NCBI GenBank assembly: GCA_021648285.1
Contig: JAKITC010000004.1
Span: forward strand, 27,771 to 91,770
Length of the DNA stretch: 64,000 nucleotides
DNA from: Sulfurimonas sp.
GTDB lineage: Bacteria; Campylobacterota; Campylobacteria; Campylobacterales; Sulfurimonadaceae
Direction of reading: 5' to 3'
Shown here: one piece after another, positions 1-9,841 of the stretch
How positions within the stretch are numbered: position 1 is the stretch's first letter
Layout of the letters: every line of letters starts with the position of its first letter
The notes under the pieces: model-generated
Databases searched by the model: none
What the model saw: only the letters and a program-made list of their open reading frames with translations
Told to the model about the DNA's origin: nothing
Translations under genes and position numbers: made by a program

Positions 1-1194
1 AGCTATTTTGTACCAGCAGTTATACTATCAGCAATACTATCTTTTTTTGGATGGTGGTTATTGGGTCCTGAGCCTCGTTTGGCTTATGCTGTGGTAGCAG
101 CAGTTGCAGTATTGATTATTGCCTGTCCATGTGCATTAGGACTTGCAACACCAATATCTATCATGGTTGGAACTGGTAGGGCTGCATTATCTGGAATATT
201 AATAAAAGATGCTAAAACTTTGGAGAGAATGGAAAAAGTAAATACTCTGGTTGTAGATAAAACTGGGACACTTACAGAGGGAAAACCAAAAGTGACCAGT
301 TTAATTGTAGAAGATGGTTTTGATAAAAAAGATGTTTTAAGATATGCCTCAAGCTTGGAGCGCTCAAGTGAACATCCCTTGGCAGAGGCAGTTGTCGAAT
401 ATGCAAAAGAAGAAGGTTTGACTTTATCCAATGTTGAAAACTTTAATGCTATTACTGGACAAGGTATTGTAGGGAAAATAGACAATAAAAAAATAGTATT
501 AGGAAGTGAAAAATTTTTAGAGAGTTTAAACATATCAACGAAAGATATAAGTGAAAAAGCCAATACTTTACGAAAAGAGGGAAAGGGCATTATCTTTATG
601 GCAATTGATTCGAAATTTAGTGCTATTATTGGGATCGAAGATCCAATTAAACTAACATCTGTGCAAGCCATTAAAGAACTTAGAGCTGAAGGTATTAAAG
701 TAGTTATGTTAAGTGGTGATAATGAGACTACAGCCAATGTTGTTGCGAAAAAACTAAATATTGATGAAGTTCATGCAAATATAATGCCAGATGAAAAAGC
801 GAAAATCATTAAGCAACTACAAGAGAACGGAGCAATCGTAGCTATGGCAGGGGATGGCATAAATGACGCACCTGCACTGGCTCAAGCAGATGTAGGTATT
901 GCTATGGGGACTGGTACCGATGTAGCAATAGAAAGTGCAGGAGTTACACTGATAAAAGGTGATTTAATAGGTATTGTAAAAGTATTAAAACTAAGTCGTG
1001 CCACTATGAAAAATATTAGACAAAACCTATTTTTTGCTTTTATATATAACAGCGCTGGGGTTCCAATAGCAGCAGGTGTCCTTTACCCATTTTTTGGTAT
1101 TTTGCTTTCACCGGTTATTGCAGCTGCAGCTATGAGTTTTAGTTCTGTGTCAGTTATAGTTAATGCTTTACGTTTAAAAAATATAAAAATATAA
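1..1194 (+). CDS. copA: Copper-translocating P-type ATPase, C-terminal part (5' end outside window)
   Basis: Reading frame open from base 1; [11 protein letters not shown] (CPC), [11 protein letters not shown] phosphorylation motif, [24 protein letters not shown] hinge. Confidence 0.95.
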   Translation, partial: SYFVPAVILSAILSFFGWWLLGPEPRLAYAVVAAVAVLIIACPCALGLATPISIMVGTGRAALSGILIKDAKTLERMEKVNTLVVDKTGTLTEGKPKVTSLIVEDGFDKKDVLRYASSLERSSEHPLAEAVVEYAKEEGLTLSNVENFNAITGQGIVGKIDNKKIVLGSEKFLESLNISTKDISEKANTLRKEGKGIIFMAIDSKFSAIIGIEDPIKLTSVQAIKELRAEGIKVVMLSGDNETTANVVAKKLNIDEVHANIMPDEKAKIIKQLQENGAIVAMAGDGINDAPALAQADVGIAMGTGTDVAIESAGVTLIKGDLIGIVKVLKLSRATMKNIRQNLFFAFIYNSAGVPIAAGVLYPFFGILLSPVIAAAAMSFSSVSVIVNALRLKNIKI

Positions 1195-1476
1195 TTAGAT
1201 ACTAACTATCGATACCATAAGTAGTGCTCTATCATTACTTCTTCGCCTACCGCCGATGAACACTGCTCATACGCTGTCAGGGAAGTTTTTGCATCGATGA
1301 TAATATCTCCCCAAACACCCTGCCTCTTTTATATAAACATTATCTATCTATTTTTTAAATTCGTTAAACTGCTCTTTCATTGGAGGTATCATTTTGCTGA
1401 GGTTTTCTTGATATATGTTTCGCGAAAAATATTTTATGATATTAAAATAATAAACTTTCTTAAGTGTTATCTATCA

Positions 1477-4400
1477 TTAAACATCTTTACTTTTAGACAG
1501 TAACTCTTTTTTTGCATAAATCTCAAAAAGAATTGGAATTATAACAAGACTTAAAATTGCTGAAGATATAATACCGCCAAGCATTGGAGCAGCAATACGC
1601 TGCATAACTTCACTTCCAACTCCGTGTGTGTACATAATAGGAGCTAAACCGGCAAGAATTGCAAACACAGTCATAAGTTTTGGTCTAACCCTTTGAACAG
1701 CTCCTTCATAAATAGCTTCACTTAGATGTTTTAGATTAAAAGCGGTACCATGTTTTTCTTGTGCCTCATCTACGCTCTCTTGCAAATATACTATCATCAC
1801 AATTGCTGTCTCGGCCGCAACACCTAAGAGGGCTAGAAATCCAACAATAACGGCGATACTCATAGCAAAATTTAGCATATCTATATATATTAAACCTCCA
1901 AGTAGCGCAAATGGAAGGGTTAAAAATACAATTAGTGTTGGAACCATCTGTTTAAGTGCAAAATATATGAGTACTAAAATACTTAATAAAACAGCGGGAA
2001 TAATCCATGTTATTTTTTGCATTGCTGATTCTAAATATTCAGATTGTCCAGCCCATTCAATATAGTATCCTGGCTCAAAATTAATCTCATCTATGAGTTT
2101 TTTAGCTCCATTTTTATAATCTGTTGCAGTGATACCCTCGTTGGGTGTAATATATACAAAGGTTACTGGATTAGCCATTTCAGATTTAATAACTGAAGCG
2201 CTTTGTCTATATTCAATTGTTGCAAAAGTAGAGAAAGGTACAAACCCAAGTTTTGTTTTAATTTGTATATTTTTTATACTCTCAATTGAACGCCTCTCAT
2301 CACCCTCTAAGCGAAGTGTGATTGGATAGCGTTCTAACCCTTTGTACATTGTTGAGACTTTCATTCCACCAATAGCTAATGACGTATAATGAAGCAGAGT
2401 GTTTTTAGCTAAACCATAGCGCTGCAATGATTCTTCATCTATATCAATATCTAAGTAATATCCGGCACTTGCTTGATCTGCAAAGACAGATAGGGTTTTA
2501 TCAAATGAACGAAGTTTATTTTCTATCTCTTTTCCATATTTTTGAAGACCCTCTGGAGTTTGGCCATAAAGTTTAATCCCCAATGGTGTTCTGATTCCAC
2601 TTAAAAGCATATCAATACGCCCACGAATTGGGTATGTCCAAGAGTTTGTAAGCCCTGGGACTTGAAGAGCATCTTCCATTTCTTGACGAAGCTTTTCATA
2701 TGTCATACCCTCTCGCCATTCACTTTCAGGTTTAAACGTGATAATAGTCTCTATCATACCTAAAGGCGCTGGGTCTGTTGCTGTATCTGCACGACCACCT
2801 TTACCAAAAACAGTTTCAACTTCAGGAAATGATTTAAGGATTTTATCTGTTTTTTGTGTCAAGGCTTTAGACTGATCAACAGAGATTCCATAAGGAGTTA
2901 CCGGCATATACATAAAAGTTTGTTCATTAAGCATCGGCATAAATTCCCATTTAAGAGAGTTAAAAAGTGGGTACATATAACCTAAAGAGGCAACAACACC
3001 AACTATTACAAGATACTTTAATTTTAATCCATAAACTATAATGGGATGATAAAGCCATATAAAAAATCTGTTAAGAGGATTTTTATTTTCAGGTAAGATT
3101 TTTCCTTTTACAAAAAATACCATAAGCACAGGGACTAAAGTTATACTAAGCAGTGCTCCGGCTGACATGGCAAAAGTTTTTGTAAAGGCTAGAGGCGTAA
3201 AGAGTAAACCTTCTTGTCCAGAGAGTGCAAAAATAGGTAAAAAAGAAACAACTATAAGAGCAAGAGCAAAAAATATTGGGCGACCAACAAGTTGTGATGA
3301 TTTTAAAATAATATCTATACGCTCCTTGTCTGTAGGTACGCGTTTCTCTTTAACTTCGAACTTATGTAACATTTTATGGGCATTTTCAATCATAACAATA
3401 CTGGCATCTACCATTGCACCAATTGCAATTGCGATTCCACCTAAACTCATTATATTTGAGCCTATATCAAATAAGTACATGAGCAAGAAAGTAATGCCAA
3501 CAGTTAATGGAAGTACAATTAAAACGATTAAAGATGAGCGAAAATGCATCAAAAATAGTCCAATTATAATAACAACGATAATAGACTCTTCAAGGAGTGT
3601 TGTTTTTAGTGTATCTACTGCTTTTTCTATCAAGGCAGAGCGGTCATAAACTGTAATAACATCAACTCCCTCAACTTTTAGCTCTTTCATCTTTTTATCA
3701 ATGCGCTTAATGGCAGAGTAAACATCTTCACCATATCGTAAAAGTACAATACCTCCGACAACTTCACCTTCCCCATTTAAATCTGCTATACCACGCCTAG
3801 AAGCAGGGGTAAGTTCAACTCTGGCAATATCTCCAAGAGTTACAGCAATACCATCTTTTCGCGTAACTACAAGTTTTCTAATGTCATCTAAATCTTTAAC
3901 ATAACCTTTGGCTTGAACCATCCACTCAAAACCATTTTCAATAATAATTCGTCCACCAGTATCATTATTGTTTTTTTGAAGAACCTTTGCTATGGTGTTA
4001 ATATTTAAATTGTAACGAATAAGGTTGTCATTATTTATAGTGACTTGATAGGTTGGTATAAAACCACCGATAGAAGCAACTTCACTTACACCATCTACGC
4101 CCATAAGAGCATATTTGTAATAATAATCTTGTAAAGTTCTAAGCTCGGCTAAATTTTTTGTCTTTGAAGTAAGTGCATACTCATAAGCCCAACCAACACC
4201 ACTAGCATCTGGCCCAAGTGAGACTTCCATAGAATCAGGAAGTTGGGATTGGATGGAAGAGAGTTGCTCTAAAACACGACTTCTAGCCCAGTAAAGGTCG
4301 GTTCCTTCTTTAAATATGATATATATTAAACCATTTTCATAAGTAGAATATCCACGAACCGTATCAATATTTGCGATAGCTAAAAATTGTGATACTAAAG

Positions 4401-4602
4401 GATATGTCCCTTGGTCTTCAATGATTTCAGGAGATTGCCCCGGCCATTTTATCTGTACAATTGCCTGAGGAGGAGATAAATCAGGAAGTGCATCAAGTGG
4501 TGTGTTTTTTAAAGAGTAGTATGAACCCATAGTAAAAAATAGAGCCATCATTAGTATAAGAAATTTATTCCTTATACTAAATTCAATTAATTTTTCAATC
4601 AT
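1477..4602 (-). CDS. cusA: Heavy-metal efflux RND transporter, CusA/CzcA family
   Basis: 1041 aa, MIEKLIEFSIRNKFLI start, 12-TM RND pattern, GGRADTATDPAPLGMIETIITFKP typical of CusA. Confidence 0.93.
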   Translation of the reverse strand: MIEKLIEFSIRNKFLILMMALFFTMGSYYSLKNTPLDALPDLSPPQAIVQIKWPGQSPEIIEDQGTYPLVSQFLAIANIDTVRGYSTYENGLIYIIFKEGTDLYWARSRVLEQLSSIQSQLPDSMEVSLGPDASGVGWAYEYALTSKTKNLAELRTLQDYYYKYALMGVDGVSEVASIGGFIPTYQVTINNDNLIRYNLNINTIAKVLQKNNNDTGGRIIIENGFEWMVQAKGYVKDLDDIRKLVVTRKDGIAVTLGDIARVELTPASRRGIADLNGEGEVVGGIVLLRYGEDVYSAIKRIDKKMKELKVEGVDVITVYDRSALIEKAVDTLKTTLLEESIIVVIIIGLFLMHFRSSLIVLIVLPLTVGITFLLMYLFDIGSNIMSLGGIAIAIGAMVDASIVMIENAHKMLHKFEVKEKRVPTDKERIDIILKSSQLVGRPIFFALALIVVSFLPIFALSGQEGLLFTPLAFTKTFAMSAGALLSITLVPVLMVFFVKGKILPENKNPLNRFFIWLYHPIIVYGLKLKYLVIVGVVASLGYMYPLFNSLKWEFMPMLNEQTFMYMPVTPYGISVDQSKALTQKTDKILKSFPEVETVFGKGGRADTATDPAPLGMIETIITFKPESEWREGMTYEKLRQEMEDALQVPGLTNSWTYPIRGRIDMLLSGIRTPLGIKLYGQTPEGLQKYGKEIENKLRSFDKTLSVFADQASAGYYLDIDIDEESLQRYGLAKNTLLHYTSLAIGGMKVSTMYKGLERYPITLRLEGDERRSIESIKNIQIKTKLGFVPFSTFATIEYRQSASVIKSEMANPVTFVYITPNEGITATDYKNGAKKLIDEINFEPGYYIEWAGQSEYLESAMQKITWIIPAVLLSILVLIYFALKQMVPTLIVFLTLPFALLGGLIYIDMLNFAMSIAVIVGFLALLGVAAETAIVMIVYLQESVDEAQEKHGTAFNLKHLSEAIYEGAVQRVRPKLMTVFAILAGLAPIMYTHGVGSEVMQRIAAPMLGGIISSAILSLVIIPILFEIYAKKELLSKSKDV

Positions 4603-4604
4603 AA

Positions 4605-5606
4605 TTAATACAACTCATTTATTTGAGCATCTGAATCCATCATAAATAGAGCGTTATTTACTACTTCATCGCCTTCGTCTAAACCAGCTACAACTTTGTA
4701 AGTATTTGCATCAATAATTTTAACACTTACTTCAAGAGGCTCATACTCACCCTCATACTCACCAACCATAAAGACATAGTATTTTGAATTTTTACGAATC
4801 ACTGCTGTTGTTGGTAGAGTTAGTTGAGTCTCTTTTCCTTTAACAGAGATAACTGTCGCATACATCCCTGGAAAAAGTTTATGATCTTTGTTGTTTACTT
4901 GTAAGCGTAGGGTTAGTGTAGCAATTTTAGGATCAAGTTGCGGATATAAGAGCTTTTTATTTGTAGTATATGTTTTCTCTAAGCCCTTAAAAGTCAGTTC
5001 ATACTTTTTAATACTTGTTATGTTTGTGCGTTGCTCTGAAAAAAGTTTTGCTTCCACCCAAACTTCATCAAGATTTACAATCTGAAAAAGCTTTTGTTTT
5101 GCATTAAAAGCGGAACCTTTATCAATGTTTTTAACAAAAATGTAACCATCTATTGGAGAGTAGATTGTAGTATTTGGTGAAACTTTTCTTTTTTTTGTGA
5201 TTTCTGCTATCTCTTTATTACTTATTCCTAAAAGTTTTAATTTTAATTTTGCACTCTCTAACATACTTTTATTTGGACGCTTTTTATTGTATTTTATTGT
5301 ATTTAAATACTCATCTTTTGCCTTAAGCACTTCAGGAGAATAAACTGTTAATAGTGGTTCACCTTTTTTTACATATTTATATATTTTATCTGCATATAGT
5401 TTTACAACATAACCGCCAAACCTTGGAGAGACACTGTTCATACGTGTTTGATCCATAGTGACATAGCCATAGTTTTTTATGCGCTGGGCTTTAGTTTCTT
5501 TTTTTACTTTTACAGTTTGTACGCTAAAAAGTTGTTCAACTGTTGCCTCTTTAGCGAGTAGTACCAAGGGTAAGACCAGTAACAACAGTTTAATTAATAT
5601 TTTCAT
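4605..5606 (-). CDS. cusB: Efflux RND periplasmic adaptor subunit (CusB-like)
   Basis: HlyD/MFP-type sequence (YSPIDGYIFVKNIDKGSAF, PGMYATVISV), operonic with CusA-like gene. Confidence 0.88.
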   Translation of the reverse strand: MKILIKLLLLVLPLVLLAKEATVEQLFSVQTVKVKKETKAQRIKNYGYVTMDQTRMNSVSPRFGGYVVKLYADKIYKYVKKGEPLLTVYSPEVLKAKDEYLNTIKYNKKRPNKSMLESAKLKLKLLGISNKEIAEITKKRKVSPNTTIYSPIDGYIFVKNIDKGSAFNAKQKLFQIVNLDEVWVEAKLFSEQRTNITSIKKYELTFKGLEKTYTTNKKLLYPQLDPKIATLTLRLQVNNKDHKLFPGMYATVISVKGKETQLTLPTTAVIRKNSKYYVFMVGEYEGEYEPLEVSVKIIDANTYKVVAGLDEGDEVVNNALFMMDSDAQINELY

Positions 5607-6781
5607 TTCATCTCTCCTGAAAGGGCTGATATTTTAGCAAGGGAGCGATTGTAATTTGCTATTGCTCTTATGCTTTTTTGTTCAAGTTTTAGCTTTTGTA
5701 CTAAAATATCTATATATTTAAACAAATCTCCACCGGTTGAGATAGAAGAAGAGGTTAAGTCAAACATATGTTCTATTTGAGGAAGAGCTTGTTTATGTAC
5801 AATATTATAAATATTATATGCTGATTTCATCTCTAAGTAAGCAGTTTTAAACTCTGAATCTAGTTTTATTTTTATATCTTCTTTTTTACTTTGTGCAACG
5901 AGTGTTAATTTTCTTGCTTTTTGTTCTTTGTAATCTTCTGACCCATAAATAGGAAGACTTACTCCAATACCAAATGTTGCAAAATTATCAAAATTATTTC
6001 TATAAGAATAACCAGCTAAAAGATTTATATCTGGATAATGATTTAACTCGGCTGTTTTTACCAAGGCTCTGCTTTTTTGAATCTCTTTGTTCTTTATGGC
6101 AAGAGAGTGGTTATTTACCAGATTCTCTTGCAAGCTATCTTTACTTGGCATATCTGAAATGCTAAGTTTTAACTCTAGTTTTTCAACTTTAAAAGATGCT
6201 AAGTAAGATAATTTTGCATAAGCAGTATAAATTTTAGCATCTAAATCACTTTTTTGAATACGCAGATCTGAAAGAGTTAACTCCGCAGACATAATTCCCA
6301 TATGCTGGTTATTAGAAGTAGTTGTATAAGATTCAAAAAGTTCTATATTTTGTTTTGTCAACTCCTCATAATCATCAATAATTTTATAAATATTTTTAAG
6401 TTCCCATACGGTAAAAGCTTGATTTTTTATTTTCTCAACTAAGCTTACTTTAGCCTGTTGTAAATTTTCATTTAATACACTCTCTTGTGCAAGGGCAACC
6501 TTTTTTAGACTATCCCTTTTGCCAAAATAGGGAAGTTTTTGTTGAAAAAGTAATGTTTTTTGACTCATAGCTTGAGCTTCATCTATGGTGTTTTGTGTGT
6601 AAGATATTATAGGATTAGAAAATAGATTAGCAAGTTTTATATCTGAACGATTTGCATGTATACGATGAGTTATAGACTCTAAAGATGGATTTTTTTCTAA
6701 TGCTTTTGTTATCACTTCATCAAGGCTTAAGCCATAAAGGCTTGAAGCAAAAAGAGATAGGGCTAAAAACAGATTTTTCAT
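5603..6781 (-). CDS. TolC-family outer membrane efflux protein
   Basis: 392 aa with signal peptide, long helical repeats, operonic with cusBA. Confidence 0.85.
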   Translation of the reverse strand: MKNLFLALSLFASSLYGLSLDEVITKALEKNPSLESITHRIHANRSDIKLANLFSNPIISYTQNTIDEAQAMSQKTLLFQQKLPYFGKRDSLKKVALAQESVLNENLQQAKVSLVEKIKNQAFTVWELKNIYKIIDDYEELTKQNIELFESYTTTSNNQHMGIMSAELTLSDLRIQKSDLDAKIYTAYAKLSYLASFKVEKLELKLSISDMPSKDSLQENLVNNHSLAIKNKEIQKSRALVKTAELNHYPDINLLAGYSYRNNFDNFATFGIGVSLPIYGSEDYKEQKARKLTLVAQSKKEDIKIKLDSEFKTAYLEMKSAYNIYNIVHKQALPQIEHMFDLTSSSISTGGDLFKYIDILVQKLKLEQKSIRAIANYNRSLAKISALSGEMK

Positions 6782-6790
6782 TTTGTACCT

Positions 6791-7177
6791 TTAAAAATTA
6801 AATGAGGTCTTAACGCGTGATTTTTTTCCTTTGGCAGGAGCGATAAAAATATGAAACTGCCATGTTCCACTCATTGCAATATTTACAGTAACTTCATATT
6901 TTCCATTGCCTAAGTCTTTTGCTTTAGCTTTAGATGCCATAGCTGGCATACCTGGCATTGCTGGCATAAAAGCTTTTACACTTATCTTCGCATCTTTTAG
7001 AACTTTATCTTTTTGAGTTATATCAAGTATAAAAGTATTTGAACCTGTTGTGAGAGGTTTGTTTGAGCTAATATGAATTTTTGTGCTCCTACTCTTTGCA
7101 TCTTTGTCAAATGCTGCCCCTTGTAGTAGAGCAACGCTCAAAGCTAAAGCGAATAAAACTGTTAAAATCTTCTTCAT
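6791..7177 (-). CDS. FixH/YtkA-like secreted protein
   Basis: Signal peptide; MPAMPGMPAM and NGKYEVTVNIAMSGTWQFHIFI typical of YtkA/FixH-like domains in copper operons. Confidence 0.75.
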   Translation of the reverse strand: MKKILTVLFALALSVALLQGAAFDKDAKSRSTKIHISSNKPLTTGSNTFILDITQKDKVLKDAKISVKAFMPAMPGMPAMASKAKAKDLGNGKYEVTVNIAMSGTWQFHIFIAPAKGKKSRVKTSFNF

Positions 7178-7365
7178 AATCTGTCCTTTTTTGTTTTAAT
7201 ATTGTGTATTTTATCTAAGTTTTGTGTAGGGAGTGTGTAGATGTTTTGTAACATTTATTGAATGTGACCTAGTTCAATATAAAGTGTTAAAAATAGAAAC
7301 CATAATGGTGATAACTACTGAACTAAGAAGAAGTGTTTTACGATTTTTTGATGAATTTTCATAAC

Positions 7366-7746
7366 TTACCCCTCTACTCCATAATGATGCTCTATCATCA
7401 CTTTTTCATACTCATCTGGTTGTAATTTACCTTGATTTTGCATATAGCCAATCATTCGTCTAAGAGTTGGTTTCCATTCATTAGCAGAGTGTAAATTTTT
7501 ATCTTTCATGCCATGACACTGAGTACAGTATCTGTTTGCAATAATATAAGGTTTTGAATGTTCTCCTTCTTTTGTAGTCTTAAGTTTAGAACTATTGTTT
7601 GCAGAACCCATATTCATCATTCCCATCATGGGCATCATTGACATTATCCCCATACCAGAATGTCCATCCCCACTCTTTTGCATTGCCATACACCCTGTTA
7701 ATGTAAGACTTATAGTCATTACCAGTGAATATTTTAATATTTTCAT
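7366..7746 (-). CDS. Small lipoprotein-like c-type cytochrome
   Basis: Lipobox-like LTGC, Met-rich segment, CTQCH heme motif. Confidence 0.8.
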   Translation of the reverse strand: MKILKYSLVMTISLTLTGCMAMQKSGDGHSGMGIMSMMPMMGMMNMGSANNSSKLKTTKEGEHSKPYIIANRYCTQCHGMKDKNLHSANEWKPTLRRMIGYMQNQGKLQPDEYEKVMIEHHYGVEG

Positions 7747-7926
7747 TTTTGTTGTTCCTTCTGATATTTGTTTAATATCCAGTCATCCAAAGTAACTTGA
7801 ACATCTTTAAACTCCAAATCTTCTGCCTTTACTTTTACCTTTGTGTAATTCCAACATACGAATAAGAACCTTGTTCGTACTTGTAGTTGTAATAAGTGCT
7901 GTTGTTAATAAAGATGACAATACCAT
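7743..7926 (-). pseudogene. Small ORF apparently frameshifted (..LLTTALITTTST / RFLFVCWNYTKVKVKAEDLEFKDVQVTLDDWILNKYQKEQQK*)
   Basis: Hand translation: MVLSSLLTTALITTTST in one frame continues plausibly only in another frame, which ends at TGA overlapping the ATG of the cytochrome gene. Confidence 0.4.
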
Positions 7927-8004
7927 ATATATTCCTCATGTAATCAAGTGATATTAACTAGAATTGTAATAATTTTGTGTGTAGAGTTTGTGTATAATGA
8001 AAAA

Positions 8005-8256
8005 ATGAATTTAATTAAAATAGACGACTCAAATGGAGAATCATTAAAGATATATCATAAGCTGAGAGATAATGCATTTTCTCCTAGTTGGTGGGAAAAA
8101 TTATCAAAAGATAATCAAGATGAAATATCAAAAAGTATCACAAATATGATGCAACTAACAATAGCAATTCGGGAATATTATTTAATGAATAGATTAACTG
8201 ATATTTCAAATTGGAATTTTAGAACCGTAAATGATAATATAAATGTGAGCGAGTAA
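8005..8256 (+). pseudogene. Chimeric small ORF: N-terminus duplicates the start of the downstream TrmH-family gene, followed by unrelated sequence
   Basis: MNLIKIDDSNGESLKIYHKLRDNAF vs MNLIKINNSNRDELEIYHKLRENAF at 9020; high nucleotide similarity over ~80 bp. Confidence 0.65.
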
Positions 8257-8382
8257 AAAATGAACATACAAAACTCAAAACAAAAAGCCTTAACGCAATA
8301 TATTAGTATTACAAAATGACATATTTTTCTATAAGCCAAATTCTTTACACTATGATATGCAAAACTATCAAGGATTTATAAG

Positions 8383-8970
8383 ATGAATCAACAAGATGCT
8401 ATAAAAATATTTGAAGAAAAACAAGTGCGAACTCTTTGGGATGAAGACCAAGAGGAGTGGTATGTTTCTATTGTAGATGTAATTGAAATTTTGGCAGAAA
8501 GTAAAAATCCTCAAGCATATTGGAGAAAGCTTAAGCAACGGCTAAAAGAAGAAGGAAATGAAACCGTGACAAATTGTCACGGTTTGAAAATGAAAGCAGC
8601 AGATGGCAAAATGAGGCTTACAGATGAGTGGAAAGACAAGGGTGTGCAAGAGGGATTGGAATTTGCAACTCTTACAGATATTATTACAAAGACTTGGGCT
8701 GATAAAACAAGCAAAGAGTATAAAATATTAAAAGGACTAAAAAAAGAAAACTTACGGGACAATATGACAAATACAGAACTTATTTTAAACATGCTTGCAG
8801 AAGCTTCTACCAAAGATATATCACAAGCAACAAATCCTAAAAATTTAGATGAAAGTAAAAAAGTAGCTAAACAAGGTGGAGATGTGGCAAAAGAAGCACT
8901 TGAAGCAAAAACAGGTAAAAAAGTAGTGACTGATTTAAATGCTAAGACAATATTGGAAAATAAAAAATGA
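8383..8970 (+). CDS. BRO-N-type phage antirepressor/DNA-damage-inducible-like protein, internally shortened
   Basis: WYVSIVDVIEILAESKNPQAYWRKLKQRL (BRO-N) and LTDEWKDKGVQEGLEFATLTDIITKTWADKTSKEYKILKGLKKENLRDNMTNTELILNMLAEAST. Confidence 0.85.
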   Translation: MNQQDAIKIFEEKQVRTLWDEDQEEWYVSIVDVIEILAESKNPQAYWRKLKQRLKEEGNETVTNCHGLKMKAADGKMRLTDEWKDKGVQEGLEFATLTDIITKTWADKTSKEYKILKGLKKENLRDNMTNTELILNMLAEASTKDISQATNPKNLDESKKVAKQGGDVAKEALEAKTGKKVVTDLNAKTILENKK

Positions 8971-9019
8971 AATTTCAGCACTTTTTGAAAGATTATTACC
9001 TCAACATGCAAAGAAAGAG

Positions 9020-9808
9020 ATGAATTTAATTAAAATAAATAACTCAAACAGAGATGAATTAGAGATATATCATAAGCTTAGAGAAAATGCTTTTACAGAG
9101 GACAACAGCTTTATAGCAGATAGCCCAAAAGTTGTAAATATCCTTTTGCAGACTGATATACATGTAAAGAGTATATTGGCAACGCAGGAGTATTATAATG
9201 AGTTTGAAGAGTTGATATCTAAAAAGAGTATCCCTAAACTTTTTGTGATAGATAAAAAAGAGATGCAGGAGATTATCGGGCACAAGATTCATCACAATTG
9301 TATGATGCATGGAATTCGTCCAAAAGAAACACCCTTAGAAAAACTAGATGATAATATAATAATGCTCGATGAAATAACTTCAACTGAAAATGTCGGCTCG
9401 ATAGCAAGAAGTGCAGCAGCTCTTGGAGTTAATTCATACTTGCTCCCTGCTCAAGCGCCACATCCTTATTCTCGTAGAGCTTTACGAGTTTCTATGGGGC
9501 ACATCACAAAGTTACATGTACATGTTTATGATGATATATTTTCAACACTTACTATGCTAAAAGCCAATGATTATAAGATATTCGGGGCTGAGATTACTGA
9601 GGATTCAACTCCACTTATGGATGTAAAAATCCCGAAAAAATGGGTAATGTTAATGGGTCACGAAGCTAAAGGACTCTCACAAGAAGTTATTGACATGTGT
9701 GATGAGATTGTAGAGATTGAGATGATGGATGATATAAGAAGTTTTAATGTTGGAGTTGCTGCTTCAATATTAATGTATCAGTTTAAAAATAGTAAAAAAT
9801 CAATATAA
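9020..9808 (+). CDS. TrmH/SpoU-family RNA 2'-O-methyltransferase (ORF track start 8939; ATG at 9020 preferred)
   Basis: EITSTENVGSIARSAAALGV, GHEAKGLSQEVIDMCD, SFNVGVAASILMYQ motifs of SPOUT methylases. Confidence 0.9.
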   Translation: MNLIKINNSNRDELEIYHKLRENAFTEDNSFIADSPKVVNILLQTDIHVKSILATQEYYNEFEELISKKSIPKLFVIDKKEMQEIIGHKIHHNCMMHGIRPKETPLEKLDDNIIMLDEITSTENVGSIARSAAALGVNSYLLPAQAPHPYSRRALRVSMGHITKLHVHVYDDIFSTLTMLKANDYKIFGAEITEDSTPLMDVKIPKKWVMLMGHEAKGLSQEVIDMCDEIVEIEMMDDIRSFNVGVAASILMYQFKNSKKSI

Positions 9809-9841
9809 TATGTTGATAGATATTAAAAGAGAGAATTTGAT

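Noticed and set aside
84-737. 217-aa minus-strand ORF antisense to copA
   Set aside because: Complement of a clear P-type ATPase frame; composition is an antisense shadow with no family motifs
1297-1503. 68-aa plus-strand ORF
   Set aside because: AT-rich, Phe/Ile-rich, no recognisable domain, overlaps the end of cusA
3167-3649. 160-aa plus-strand ORF inside cusA
   Set aside because: Antisense shadow of a conserved RND gene
8577-9011. 144-aa minus-strand ORF opposite the BRO gene
   Set aside because: Ser/Phe-rich antisense shadow; the plus-strand frame has clear family motifs
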